Part shown: positions 22,476 through 34,233 of the stretch, piece by piece | Position numbering within the stretch: position 1 is the first letter of the stretch | How the letters are laid out: each line of letters begins with the position of its first letter | DNA from: Okapia johnstoni | Taxonomy: Eukaryota > Chordata > Mammalia > Artiodactyla > Giraffidae | NCBI GenBank assembly: GCA_024291935.2 | Contig: CM044321.1 | Location: forward strand, 66,334,985 to 66,398,984 | Length of the DNA: 64,000 bases | Reading direction: 5' to 3' | Translations under genes and position numbers: made by a program | Notes under the pieces: generated by a model | Told to the model about the DNA's origin: nothing | Seen by the model: only the letters and a program-made list of their open reading frames with translations | Databases searched by the model: none

Positions 22476-24334
22476 GTTTTCCCAAGTGTGATATCAAACT
22501 CAGGGAAGAGGATGTGGAAGCAAACACTTGTGGGAGAGAGTGTGAGCGTGAGAAAGCAAGGGAGAGAGAGAAACCGATTGACAAAGTTAATGCTCAAAAG
22601 CAGAAGCACTGAGAAGTTGAAATGTTGAAGATGCAAGAATTTCTGAGAACTTTTCCTAGCCTTCCTGGAGACGGCTACATCCCTACTAATATAATATTTT
22701 TAAAAATCAGAACATTTATCTATGTTACTTAAGATTAAATGGATTATTCCTTGTGCATTGCCTAATTTTGCTATTTAAAGGCTTCTAAGAAGCATTATCA
22801 TTAACTGTAAATAAATGTATGTATAGCATATGTACATATGTGTGTATATCTCTATCTTTACTGTATATATGTAAAATATCAATTTTATATATAATTGCGT
22901 ATTTTGAAAAGGAATGCATCTGATCAGGTGAGTCCCTTCCCCACATGGTTCTTTCCAAGTCTCTCTGGGCCCTGTGTCCCCACTGCCCTGTAAGCTGAGC
23001 AGAATCTGCTGCTAACACCAAAGTGTGAAAACAAGTTGTCCACCCTGATTTTTTACCAAAGATTAGCCAACCAAAGGAAAACACATTAAATGGTTCTCAC
23101 GTGTTGTCAGTTTGTATCATTCAAAACCTGAGAGTGGGATGTTGGATAAAGCCAGGAAAATAATAGTTAGTCCTCTTTAAAGCAAAGAAGTGGGTGAGTA
23201 GTAGTTACCAGATTTAAGACTACATTACCAGTTGCCATGGGGCTGGCAGATACAGTTTCAGTGAAATGCCAGACGCCCGTGGACCACTGGAGTCAGCTCC
23301 AGTGACTGAAACAGAACCTGTATTTCCCTGCTGATTAGAGCTGAATATAATAGCCTTGGCGTATTCACAGCCAAAGGGAGCCTCTATGTTTTGTTGAGGT
23401 TTCATAGATACATTGCATAATGTTCTTAAGTGTCATTCTATTTGACCAGTGGCCTATTTAATGGTCACAGTTAACTGACATTTTCTTACCAACGTCTTGC
23501 ACTGAATTTAACTCTGGACACCAGATAAAGGGAGATGCTGGTCACTCAAGAGTCCTGGACAGCTTCAGGGAGATCTAATATTGCTACGTATGATGCTCTT
23601 AAGATATTCCTCGTTAAAGTTCTGCAATCTGAAAGACAGGGTTTTAAACTAACATTAAGACCAAAACTGTGTTCTTCAATTAGCTTTAGAAAATATAAAC
23701 AGGTTTGTTAATTCCATGTTTCTTCATTAGTCAGTCAAGCTAGCTATGCATTTGACTGAACCTTATTTATTATTGTATGGACTAAGCAAATTGACTATCC
23801 TTAACCAATTGCTGATGGATTTTAAGTTGGGTTTTTTTTAATTGTAATTCAGCACCTCTAGAAAGGAAGATAATTTATTGTGTTTGATTTCAGGGAGAGA
23901 TTGGTATCATAATTTAGCAATTGGTGTTGGAGGGGAAATAAAACTGAGTGTTTTCTTTTTATATTGTATGTTTATGTAATGTTTTCTTTTATCAGCAATG
24001 TGCAATTCTTTTATTGAGAGGAATAAAAATGCTATAAATGAGTTCTGGATGGTACAAGTAAAATCATACTGTCTGAATTGTAATCGAGGAATTTTTTTTG
24101 TTTCCTTGCCTACCGAAGAAGGTGGCAGCAAACCCATAGTTTTCCATTTGCGCAATGCTCTGTGAGCAAAACAAATTCACATCCTAAATTTAACCACATA
24201 TGCCAGATTACATAGACAGGATCGTTAGTGAATTTTAATTTAGCTTAATGCTGGTCCCACTCCAGAGATGGGCCCGCGTGTTTTCAGGAGGTGTGACGGG
24301 TGCACAAGGATGAACGGTGTCCTGTCACTGAGAG

Positions 24335-24490
24335 CAGGGCTTTTCCAGCCTTAGCAGCACACAGATCACCTGGAGATCTTATTACAATGAGCCTCTGATT
24401 CAGGCAGCCTCAGGCAGGCCTGAGATTCTGGATTCTGAACCAGCTTCAGCGCAAAGACCACACCCTGAGAAGCCAAGATCTAGAGGACGC
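24335..24490 (+). repeat. MER5-like hAT transposon fragment
   Basis: GCACACAGATCACCTGGAGA, TCTGATTCAGGCAGC and GAGATTCTGGATTCTGAACC follow the MER5A order. The terminal repeats are degraded. Confidence 0.6.
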
Positions 24491-24682
24491 TTAAAATAAA
24501 ACAATGTGATTTGATTTCTGACTCCCCTTCTCTTGAAATTACCTTTTTATTTTTTATGCACATACTAAGTACACCTCTGCTGCCTACAACACAGTGCATC
24601 TTAAAAAAAAAAAAGAGAAAGATGCATCAAGCTTGTTTGTCAAATACCACAGTATTTTATGCATTGTTATCTTGCCAATGGA

Positions 24683-24791
24683 AATAAAATATACTGCCTT
24701 TAAATAATATATTTATACCTCATGTATATCTTTACCTCGATTGTTGGTATCAATCATCAATTGTAAATAAATAATTTCCAAGGCAAATAAA
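24683..24791 (+). terminator. STARD13: Candidate STARD13 polyadenylation signal cluster
   Basis: Three AATAAA hexamers (24683, 24766, 24786) lie within 110 bases, about 2.2-2.3 kb after the stop. The choice rests on recalled human UTR length and is uncertain. Confidence 0.35.
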
Positions 24792-25293
24792 TTTATATAC
24801 ATTAAATATACCCCCTCTTCTCTATAATACATGTTGAGTTTCATGCTTCATCATATAAATGGAAAACCTACTTCCTGAGGAAGATTGCTCTATAAAATAG
24901 CATGCCATTAAAAAAAAGAAAAGAAAAAAGCTCACCATGAGTTTGACACCTCTGTACTGTAGTCAAATGTCTCCCAAATATAAAGATTTATATAAAAGTA
25001 TAGATTGTTATCTACAGATTTTTTCACTAACAGTATGGGTGCCTTAACTTGTATCTAAGCCATTATAGTGATGGGTAGGGATTTCTTTTACATTTCACTG
25101 TTCTAAAATCTGGAAGTTGTAAGAACACCTTTATAGTATTTTATGAAGGATTCTGTGAGCTCTAGCTACATTCCCTTTTTTTTGAGTGCACAAGAAATTG
25201 AGACTTGATGACACAACTTATGGCAGCACCACTGGACCATGAAGAGTAGCCAAACCTGATTCTGAGCCTCGGGCTTTCCATCCTTGTACAGTA

Positions 25294-25926
25294 CAGTCAG
25301 CCCTTCATATCTGCGGGTTCTGTGTCCAAGGATTCAACCAACCATGAATCAAAAATACTCTAAAAAAAGAAAAACAATTTCAGAAAGTTCCAAACGAAAC
25401 TTGAATTTGCTGTGCACTGGCAACTATTTACATAGCATTTCCATTGTATTTACAACTATTTACATATCATTTGCATTGTGCTAAGTATTATAAATAATCT
25501 AGAGATGATTTAAAGTATATGGGAGGATGTTTGTAGGTTATATGCAAATACTACAACACTGAATATTCATTGGAAGGACTGATGCTGAAGCTGAAGCTCA
25601 AATAATTTGGCTACCTGATGCGAAGAGCTAACTCACTGGAAAAGCTAGCTCACTGAAGGCAGGAGAAGGGGGCGACAGAGGATGAGATGGTTGGATGGCA
25701 TCATTGACTCAATGGACATGAGTTTGAGCTAAAACTCTGGGAGACAGTGAAGGACTGGGAGGCCTGGCGTGCTGCACTCTATGGGGTCGCAAAGAGTTGG
25801 ACACGATTGAGTGACTGAACAACGAACAATAATACCTTTTTATATAAAGGACTTGAGCAATCCCTGGGTTTTAGTACTTGAAGAGGGTCCTGGAGCCAAT
25901 CTCCTGCAGGCACTGAGGGATCACTG
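25294..25926. mobile_element. Tigger-like DNA transposon, interrupted by BovB
   Basis: The left end CAGTCAGCCCTTCATATCTG and the reverse complement of the right end, CAGTGATCCCTCAGTGCCTG, are imperfect inverted repeats. The element is flanked by TA on each side (25292-25293 and 25927-25928), the target used by Tc1/mariner-type transposases. A BovB 3' end is inserted at about 25560-25830; Tigger-like sequence resumes with ATATAAAGGACTTGAGCAAT. Confidence 0.7.
25563..25828 (+). mobile_element. BovB LINE 3' end
   Basis: ATTCATTGGAAGGACTGATG through GGATGGCATCATTGACTCAA to GTTGGACACGATTGAGTGAC is the last 265 bases or so of BovB on the + strand, 5'-truncated and inserted in an older Tigger element. 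Confidence 0.92.
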
Positions 25927-26321
25927 TACTTGTTCTAAGCTTTATTTCTAAAAGATGACAAAGGTAGCCTCTAATTAAGCAAGCAGGAGCTTTCAGTCTC
26001 CACTAAGACTAAAAAAAGTCACAGCAGCCCCAGAAGACCATATGCCCCCATAGAAATGATCCAAACTCTGCTCTCTGCTCCTCTCCTTCATGTTTTTTCC
26101 CATTACTTGCAAGTTTTGCTTTCATAGGCAAAAGGAGGAATTTCCACTGTCCCTTTCCCTCCTCTTTGTGAAAGAAGAACATGGTCGTCATTCTAGCAGC
26201 CACACACAACCAGTGTCATTCAGGGACCCTAAGCATGTAAATTCAAACTTCATTCTGAGTCTACCTCATGAAATTCTTTGGTGTGAAACTGTTCTACTTC
26301 TGTCTTTTGATATCTGGCCAC

Positions 26322-26339
26322 AAAAAAAAAAAAAAAAAA
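26322..26339 (+). repeat. Poly(A) tract
   Basis: An uninterrupted A run of about 17-18 bases ends at 26339. I do not see a full element attached to it. Confidence 0.7.
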
Positions 26340-27119
26340 GTCACATGATTTCGTCTCAGAAAGTTAATGTAAAGGGATAAAACAGACCCTGGCCAAGTGG
26401 AGTAAGTCTGTTCACCCAGCGCTTGCAATGACTCTGAACCACCCAGGTGGTGGTGCCCAGCCACCAGCAGGACACGTCTGAAACATTAAGAGAGTGACCA
26501 GGACCCACAGCTAGAGGTACAACCCATGTTCACTTCAGTTGTGTTGTCCCTGCCTCTCCTGACAAGCACAGAATGGTCCAGTGATACCAAACCACTCTTC
26601 CACATCTCTGTGAGTTGGCATGGACCTTCTCTCCATCCTGTTGGTCATGTGATAGCCTATCGATTTCTCAAAACCCTATTTGGGCATCATTTGTTCCATG
26701 GGCTTTGCTGACCACCCATCTGAAATCTACCTGCTTCCTTAATAGTACTCTTATTGCATGAACCACATCATTTGGCAATAAATCTAACTCTCCCAGTAGA
26801 CTGTGAGCTCTTAGGGACATGGACCATGTCTTGGCCCTGAAACTCCATCCCTTAGGATACTTGATGCTACACCATTCTTTAAGTATTTAAAATGAACTGG
26901 GCATCTGAAAACTGGGCATAAAGATGACAGAAGCCATTCTGGAAGTCATAACCTAGTGTGGAGTATTCCAAAGCAAGTGAAATAACTCACATTTTGCGTT
27001 TGACTACTTCAGCTCTCCCATAGCACTGAGAATGGCGCATGAGCTGGTCTTCCAAGAAGTTAAATGTGGCTGTTTCTAAAGTTAGCAAATGCTGAACATC
27101 TGCTTGCAGAAAATAGGAC

Positions 27120-27335
27120 AGTTTGATTAGTTCATTCATTCGGCAAGTATGCATGGAGAACTCAAGATGTGCCAGACACTGTTCTAGGCATTCAGTAAAT
27201 AAAACAGTGAATAAAATCAGTGAACAAAACAGGCCAAAAACAAACAAACAAACAAACAAACAAAAAACCCTGTCCTCACAGAACTTATGGTCTAGAGGAG
27301 AAAACAGCCGAGAAACAAGATAAATAATTGACCAG
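27120..27335 (+). repeat. L2-like LINE 3' fragment with (AAAC)n insertion
   Basis: TGTGCCAGACACTGTTCTAG, AAAACAGTGAATAAAATCAG and CCTGTCCTCACAGAACTTAT follow the L2 3' pattern. An AAAC repeat of about 25 bases at 27239-27265 splits it. Confidence 0.6.
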
Positions 27336-28581
27336 GGGAGCTCCACAGAGGAAAATAAAATTAGAGAAAGAAGACAGATTAGATAGGAAAACACTTACCA
27401 AGGGCCTGGAGTAAAGAACTATTCGAAAGGATGCGCTGTTTGATTATCTTCCCTCTGGCTCCACCGGAGCTGCTAAAATTACAGCGGTGGGAATGATCAG
27501 TTCATCAGCTTGCCGAGACCTATTCCTTGTGAAGGAAAAGAAGCACAGTGACGGGAGGAAACGGCGCCTCTGAGAGCTAGGCTTGCTAGGTGTGGGCCCC
27601 TTCTCCCACACCCCCGGGAGGAAGGCAGGCCTCCCGCAAGCATCGCAGACGTGCTGGACGCCTGCCTGTCCCAGCCGGAAATGCTCAATTCTCAGGTCTA
27701 GACGATCAAGTCCTCTCTCGTTCCGAGTTCCAGATCCGAGCCTGTCTCCAAGGCCCCCCAGATACTTAGGGGTGTTCTCGAGAGGAGCGCCCCTACCTGT
27801 GAGCTCACAGGTTTGGCTGTCCTCACACCCACCCCTGCTGCCCTTGACCATGACTTGTCAGCCCACTGCTGGGCCCCACACTGGCATGAGAGTCTGGGAG
27901 GAAATTTCCTGAAGAAGACCCAGTTCTCCCCCTTGATGCCTCCTTACGGAGCTGGCCCAAGTGCTTTCTAAATCCCCACAGCACACCTGAGACCAGGTGT
28001 CACTTGTGCTAAGACAACACACACACCAGGGAAAGAAGGACCAGATAAGATGCAACTTAAAACTTCAGCCACAAGGGACTCGGGTTCTAGCTCATTGACC
28101 CAAACCTGACCCCAGAGGCGCTCACCTTCCGCCGGGGCTGCTCACTCAGCCTCCCACAGGGAATGGGCAGAGGGACCCCAGGTCGCCTCACTCTCACCCC
28201 TGGGTCCCCAGGTTTGGGATGTGATGAACAACCAGCGCTGAAAACAAACAGGAACTCACTCAGCACTTTATCTGAGCGCTGGCTGCGTGGCTCCACCCTA
28301 AGACCCAGAAGATCAAGACGCCATGGACTCACGGATGTACCCTAAACCTGAGCCATCTCTGGAAATCACTGTTCCTGCGGGCACAATGGTGCCAGAACTG
28401 TGTGAGGGCTTACTCACCCCTTTCCCGTACCTGTCCCCACGTCAAGGGTGGCAGATGCCTCTGCCATCTCTGTGGGTTATCAGTCACCCCATTGGCTGAA
28501 AAGCTGGTTGAGGACATTTTCATGTGAATGAGTTTCAGAGGGAGCTGCTCCACTGGAGATTTGCATAATGAAGACTTTTCT

Positions 28582-28859
28582 CTCCTTGTCTGGCATCAGG
28601 GGCTTTCCTGTTACAAGGATTTCAGGCATCAGCAGGTAGATGGGAGCTATTTTTGGAATGGGCTTCCCTGGTGGCTCAGATGGTAAAGAATCCATCTTCA
28701 ATACAGGAGACCCAGATTGGATCCCTCTGTGGGGAAGATCCCCTGGAGAAGGGAATGGCACTAAGGAAGAGCCTGAAATTATACTACCACATACAAAGAA
28801 AAAAAAAGTAACCCTGAAAGTCACCTGATCTTGTTGTTCTTAGATGGTTAAAGCAGGCA
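28582..28859 (+). repeat. Left arm of a large inverted duplication
   Basis: This arm pairs in inverted orientation with 29295-29570. It starts CTCCTTGTCTGGCATCAG, includes a shortened Bov-tA head (28659-28767) and ends CTTAGATGGTTAAAG. By eye the arms are clearly homologous along their whole length, with scattered substitutions and small indels. Confidence 0.9.
28659..28767 (+). mobile_element. Bov-tA SINE head, internally deleted
   Basis: GGCTTCCCTGGTGGCTCAGA through AGATCCCCTGGAGAAGGGAA is present, then most of the tail is missing. The same shortening is seen in the opposite arm. Confidence 0.85.
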
Positions 28860-29294
28860 GGATTGTTTCCCCACCTGGTCACAGCTTCTCTGGGAGGCTT
28901 GGGTGCTGTGCCCCCGGACAGTCCGGGGTGGGAGGTCTGCCTGAATTCAGAAGGGCTCTTCCATGGAGCCTCCTCCCACCTGCCCCTGTCTTCCCCTTGT
29001 CTTTCTCCCCTCTACCACTTCAAAGCTGTATAAACTGCATCTCTCATCTTGTTCTTCTTTGAGACGCCCCACCCCCAACCCCTTCGTTTCCAAGCACTTC
29101 TGAAGAAATTCCCAAGGTGGTGTGTGGTCTCCACATCCTGTAATGCACAGCTTTGTCAGGAACTTTGTACCCAGGAAGACCCAAGGGAGTGCCCATATCC
29201 AGAGGTGCCAGCCAGGGAGAAGGGACTCTGCCTTTCTGGGGGCTGGATTCCCGCACACTCCAAATGGACAAGAGTTGGTGAGGAAGTCCACCCA
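28860..29294. other. Spacer between inverted arms
   Basis: About 435 bases of unpaired sequence. It has a TATAA-like GCTGTATAAACTGCATCTCT near 29026-29045 followed by a C-rich stretch, faintly reminiscent of a retroviral LTR, but I cannot assign it. Confidence 0.5.
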
Positions 29295-29570
29295 CTTTAA
29301 CCATCTAAGAACAAGACCAGGTGATTTTCAGGGTTAGGCTTTTTTTTTTTTTTTAATGTGGTAGTATTATTCCAGGCTCCTCCTTATCGCCTTTATGTTC
29401 TCCAGGGGATCTTCCCAACTCAGGGATCCAACCCAGGTCTCCTGCATTGCAGGTGGATTCTTTGCCATCTAAGTCACCAGGGAAGCCCATTCCAAAAATA
29501 GCTCTCAACCAACTGCTAATGTCTGAAATCCTTATAACAGGAAAGAAAGCCTCTGATGCCAGACAAGGAG
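29295..29570 (-). repeat. Right arm of a large inverted duplication
   Basis: The reverse complement of 28582-28859. It begins CTTTAACCATCTAAGAACAA and ends GATGCCAGACAAGGAG. A T16 run near 29340 corresponds to the A-rich run near 28798 in the left arm. A shortened inverted Bov-tA head lies at about 29398-29490. Confidence 0.9.
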
Positions 29571-29967
29571 ACAAGGGGAGCACTGGACCAAAAAATAAGA
29601 CCCCTGGAGATATGGCGGTATCATTGGTTTTACTCATGGTCCTCCAGTTTCTCTGCAGTTCCCTCATCTACAGAGAAAAATAAAAGGAAACAGGCATAGC
29701 TATTGATTCTATTTGAGCCACAGGTAGAGTGTGCTGACTTCCACAGAGATAGGCAGTTCAAGTTATTGTGGAGAAATAAAGTTATTCAGTTGTCTGAAAT
29801 TAAATATGCTCTCCAAAGAGCAGTTACTGGGAAGGAGACTGCCCACCACTGGGATCCACTGGAGCCACCCTCTGGGACCCAACACACAAGAAACACGTAC
29901 TCCAGGATAGGGTTCCTCTCCTACAACTGCATGAGACTGAACGTTCAACTCAAAAAAGACTTGAGGA

Positions 29968-30196
29968 CTTCCCTGCTGGTCCACTGATTAAGAATCCGCC
30001 TGCCAGTGTGGGGGACACAAGTTTGATCCTTGATCTGGGAAGACTCCACATGCCATGAGGCAGCCACAACTACTGAGCCCATGGGCTGCAACTACTGAAG
30101 TCTGAGTGCCTAGAGCCTGTGCTCCACAATGAGAAGCCCACGTACCACAGTGAAGACCCAGTGAAGACAAAAAATAAATAAATGAAATTATTAAAA
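29968..30196 (+). mobile_element. CHR-type tRNA-derived SINE
   Basis: GACTTCCCTGCTGGTCCACT, GTTTGATCCTTGATCTGGGA, CATGGGCTGCAACTACTGAA and GTGCTCCACAATGAGAAGCC, then an AAATAAATAAAT tail, match the cetartiodactyl CHR-1 family. Confidence 0.85.
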
Positions 30197-30959
30197 ACAA
30201 AACAACACTTGAAAGTGGCAAAGGAGAACAGATGTATTCTCAGTTTTCTATCAGTTTGCAGTGTCCCAGTATAAACCCAGCCGCATATGTATGAAGCATA
30301 AAGAACATTAAAGCAGTGATGCAGTATTGTAGTTTGGCTGCCTTGTTTACTTTTCAGACAGTCGCCGTTCAGGGTTCAGATAATCACAAAGCAAGCATTT
30401 AGCATGCCTTTACATGAAATGAAGGGATTTTAACCGATCATAAACACAGCAACATCTGTCGCTTCTCCAAACTGAATAAGAACAAGATGGGGACAGTCTT
30501 TCTCTGAGAAGGCAGAAGAACACTTTGTAATTTTTGTTCAAGGATTATGGAGTGTAAAACAAACACCTCCTCATGTTCCCACATTCCAGGGTCAAGATGC
30601 TATGCGGAGATTGGAAACAGACCCAAGGTGACATCCTGTGAGCCACGCAAATGGGGAAGAAACTCTCTCGCAGCAGCTATTCCCAGGGCAGAATTCCAAG
30701 TGGAATTTTGACACCTAATGAGAGGGAGCCACAGTCAACCAGAACTTCAAACCTAGAAATATAAACATCTGGGAATCTTTCTGATGCCCCATATGCTATA
30801 GGTTCTTTGTCTTCCTACTTCAGATCATCACCAACCATACATGGAATAAACTTCCCACTGAGTAAACAGTGGTAAGACAATGACAGCTGTATGCATCATC
30901 CCGGTCTTGCTGTTTATAAAGAGTTTTCATATATACTCACATACATGAATACATGTATA

Positions 30960-31130
30960 TACAATATAGTAGGCATCAACCTCACCACAACCCAGTGAAA
31001 TAGATACCATTATCTCTATTTTTTACAGGAGTAAGTTGAGGTTCAGAAAGGACAAGTGACCTTCCTGAAATCACCCAACCAGGACTGAGACACAGGTGAC
31101 CTGAGCTTTGCTCTGCTTCTCCCCTTAATG
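30960..31130 (-). repeat. MIR-like SINE
   Basis: CAACCTCACCACAACCCAGT, ATACCATTATCTCTATTTTT, GTTGAGGTTCAGAAAGG and CAGGACTGAGACACAGG match an inverted MIR. Confidence 0.65.
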
Positions 31131-31283
31131 AGGAGGGTCCTTCTAGGACAGGATGATGAACTCAGGGACCAGGCGTGCAGGTTAGGAAGCTCTGCTGGCT
31201 GTGAGAACACTCAGAGAGATTAGCTGAGCGGACCTTCTAACGAGTGACATTTTGAGTATAATTGCAAATAGCCTCCATCAAGA

Positions 31284-31402
31284 GGACTTCCTGGTGGTGC
31301 GAGCAGTAAAGAAGTCGCCTGCCAATGCAGGAGGCACAAGAGACACGGGTTGGTTCCCTGGGTTGGGGAGATCCCCTGGAATAGGAAATGGCAACCCACT
31401 AA
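31284..31402 (+). mobile_element. Bov-tA SINE head, 3'-truncated
   Basis: GACTTCCTGGTGGTGCGAGC through GATCCCCTGGAATAGGAAAT to CAACCCACTAAGG is present; the A-monomer part is missing. Confidence 0.8.
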
Positions 31403-32489
31403 GGCTACACAGCAAGCCCGCTGGAGAGGCCAGGCTTGAAAACGGCAAAGGGCACGTGAGGTAGGAACACATACACCCCTTCTCCAGCCAGGCCACTCTG
31501 TCCAGCCCCTCGCAGCACCTGCTAGGGGAGGGGAGATGAGAGTGTAATCACTGAACCCTGTGACCCTGTTTGGACGTGATCACAGCATTGCCAAGTGGTA
31601 CCAGACCTACGTGCCCCCTCCTCTATGCACGCAGCCGGCCCAGTAAGTGCAGCCAGATACATGGATGGATCCCCAATCTGCCCTGTGGTGTCAGGGGGCC
31701 CGCTCAGTCCTAAGGTTTAGGTTCAGAGGCAAGTGGGAGCCCTTGCCCTTGACTATAATTCTCAGACATTTGCACAGCTGTTAATCAAGACGTATTTTGA
31801 TCCCTTTCGGCTTTTGTTCCTGTGCACAGAGAGCCTTCCGAGCCTGCTGGGAAGGAACATCCATAAAAGATAATCAAGATCTCAGCATTCTCAAGGGCCC
31901 TGGTAATAATAATATCTAATGGCATGAAAATTACCAAAACACCAAGAACAGATTCAAAAGATGGGCATAACACCTAACAGCAGCGTCAGGAAGTCTGGAA
32001 CCCAGCATGTATGGAGATTTTCAGAATGTATTGAGGACAGCAAAAAATAAACAGTAACAGTGAAGACTTGTGGAAGGCATATTTAGTGCAAGAATAAAGA
32101 GAAAGAAAGAATAGGTCTGTGCCTAACACGGATGATGTTATATCAGCAGAAGACAAAAGGAAAGCATAAATATTTCTTCCTTACAGCATCAACTTGCCAA
32201 CAGTAAACATCTCCCTCCTGAAAAGTGTAGAACGATACCTGGCTCATAGGATGGTTTAAAAATATGTCCACAAATTATGTGACTCCTGACTTCAAGAGCT
32301 GGAGCTTAATCTGCTCTCCCTGAGTGTGAGCTGTATTCTGTGACTCCTTCTAAGGAATAGAATGTGATAGAAATAACAGAGAGTGATTCATTTCTCATGG
32401 GTGGATAGCTAGGAGCTGGACCACAGAGGAGGGGAGATGCTAGTGTGATCCCACTAGCTACCCAGAATTGATGCTCCACATAGTATATC

Positions 32490-32645
32490 TTTGTTTAACA
32501 TTTTGAGAAACTACCAAGCTATTTTCCAAAGTGGCTGCACACAAGAATTCCAGTTTCTCCACATCCTTGTCAACTTGTGACCGTCCATCTTTTGGACTTT
32601 ATCCATCTAAGTGGGTGTGAAGTCATTCAGTTTTAAATGTTGGTC
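32490..32645 (-). repeat. L1 fragment (antisense)
   Basis: TTTTCCAAAGTGGCTGCACA, CCAGTTTCTCCACATCCTTG and GTGGGTGTGAAGTC match the inverted ORF2 end/3' region of mammalian L1. Confidence 0.6.
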
Positions 32646-32655
32646 ACTGTTTTAA

Positions 32656-32934
32656 CGGAGAAGGCAATGGCACCCCACTCCTGTACCCTTGCCTGGAAAA
32701 TCCCATGGACGGAGGAGCCTGGTAGGCTGCAGTCCGTGGGGTCACTAAGGGTCGGACACAACTGAGTGACTTCACTTTCACTTTTCACTTTCATGCACTG
32801 GAGAAGGAAATGACAACCCACTCCAGTGTTCTTGCCTGGAGAATCCCAGGGATGGCGGAGCCTGGTGGGCTGCCGTCTATGGGGTCGCACAGTCGGACAC
32901 AACTGAAGCGACTTAGCAGCAGCAGCAGCAGCAC
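32656..32934 (+). mobile_element. BOV-A2 dimeric SINE
   Basis: It opens GGAGAAGGCAATGGCACCCC, has the TTCACTTTCACTTTTCAC linker between monomers near 32772, and ends CGACTTAGCAGCAGCAGCAG. Divergence is low. Confidence 0.95.
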
Positions 32935-33745
32935 TGTTTTAAACTTTAGGCAAAAATAGAAGTTCTAATAGATCACAGGAAATGATAGAATTCAATTAAC
33001 TCAAGTTCTGGTTCTTTTTTTTTAACAATCACTCATTGTTTATTTCAGATCTACAGTCCAAACAATCACAGAGTTGGAAACAGGAACTGAATTATGCCCA
33101 AAGTAAGGTAGAACAATTCCAGACTCTCACTTGGTCTTGCTCTGATTTTCTTACTATCAGAACAAACCCATGGAGCCAAGTCTGCCTTTGTCAGGGGCTG
33201 ACTATAGCTGAGAGTCCTCTGAATTAAATGTCTTATAAATTAAAAGGCTTATTAAAGGATATATAATCAAATATGCTAACTAAAAGTTTACATACATTTT
33301 ACTAAAACTTAGCAGTAACTGCGGCAGTTGGTTAGAACATAGAAAAATAAAATATCTCACTAAAATTATTTAGAACTGCCAGTTCATGGTGATAATAAAA
33401 AGCAGATCAAATTTTAGTCAGTTCTCTCAGTTTTTAAATTCCCACAGGAGATGCAATAATGAACCCCCACTTGCTTGTACTCCCACAACCCACTCTAGGT
33501 AGCCCACTGCCAGGGGCCACGCCCCCACCAGTCCTAGAGGAAGATGGGCGGAGGTGGGAATGCTATCTTCTTACTGACCCGTACATTTTAAAGCCAAGGG
33601 TGAATTGTAACTGTAAGTTATTGCCTTTATAAATCGCCAAAGGATTGACAACTTGTTTAAGAAGCAGGGACAAGGGTGAGACAGAGAGCGTGTTTCTGTA
33701 CTTGCCTCCCTCCCTGGAAATCCCCTTCCACACGTCATTCTGTGA

Positions 33746-33945
33746 GTAGGAAAGTGAAAGTGAAGGTCTCTCAGTCGTGTCTGACTCTTTGCAACCCCAT
33801 GGATTGTCCATGGAATTCTCCAGGCCAGAATACTGGAGTGGGGTTGCCATTCCCTTCTCCAGGGCATCTTCCCAACCTAGGGATCGAACCCAGGTGTCAT
33901 GCATTGCAGGTGGATTCTTTACCGGCTGAGCCACCAGGAAAGCCC
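33746..33945 (-). mobile_element. Bov-tA SINE
   Basis: On the + strand it starts with the AAGTGAAAGTGAAGGTC tail and reads through GGGATCGAACCCAGGTGTCA to the inverted head GAGCCACCAGGAAAGCCC. Confidence 0.92.
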
Positions 33946-34075
33946 AAGAATGCTGGCGTGGGTAGCCTCTCACTTATCACCTGATCTTCCCGACCCAGGA
34001 ATTGAACCAGGGTCTCCTGCATTGCAGGTGGATTCTTCCCTGATAGCTCCACTGAGCTATCTGGGAAGCCCTTCC
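33946..34075 (-). mobile_element. Second, partial Bov-tA SINE abutting the first
   Basis: AAGAATGCTGGCGTGGGTAG, then GACCCAGGAATTGAACCAGG and CTGGGAAGCCC repeat the second half of the preceding element directly next to it. It contains an extra GCTCCACTGAGCTATC near the head. Confidence 0.8.
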
Positions 34076-34200
34076 TGTGAGCAGGGAAACACGCTAAATG
34101 AACACATCTTCATCGGGACCTCACAGTCAAGAGACTGAATTAAGAAGAGTATGGGGTGAAGAAAGTCAAATGCATTCCTTCCAGTGCTGTGGGAGACGGT

Positions 34201-34233
34201 GGGGGCGGGGAGAGTGCGTGGGGGATGGGGGGG
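34201..34233 (+). repeat. G-rich tract with G-quadruplex potential
   Basis: Four G-runs (5, 4, 5 and 7 G) occur within 33 bases with loops of 1, 9 and 2. This is a sequence property only. Confidence 0.6.

Larger units (their letters stand above)
1..24800 (+). other. STARD13: STARD13 gene, 3' portion (ten coding exons plus 3' UTR)
   Basis: STARD13 (DLC2) is a RhoGAP that inactivates RhoA-type GTPases at focal adhesions and carries a C-terminal START lipid-binding domain. Ten exons can be joined here: 1-158, 1375-1548, 2681-2840, 10606-10804, 14979-15189, 15790-15904, 16760-16981, 17722-17939, 21474-21650 and 22358-22475. They sum to 1752 nt, exactly 584 codons with one terminal stop. Every intron is GT-AG and the split codons agree at each junction. 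The encoded 583 residues hold the linker, RhoGAP and START domains; the N-terminal SAM domain and serine-rich region lie before position 1. The paralogue DLC1 is less likely because the residues match STARD13 at diagnostic places, such as the KKYAAGKPDQKDL segment and the PETKI end. The 3' limit is estimated. Confidence 0.93.
22476..24800 (+). other. STARD13: STARD13 3' UTR (distal end estimated)
   Basis: The sequence after the stop is AT-rich and has several AATAAA hexamers on the + strand, at 22810, 23937, 24022, 24495, 24683, 24766 and 24786. The human 3' UTR is a little over 2 kb as I recall, so the cluster 24683-24791 is the likeliest end. A MER5-like fragment at 24335-24490 lies inside. 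Only transcript data can fix the end. Confidence 0.45.
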
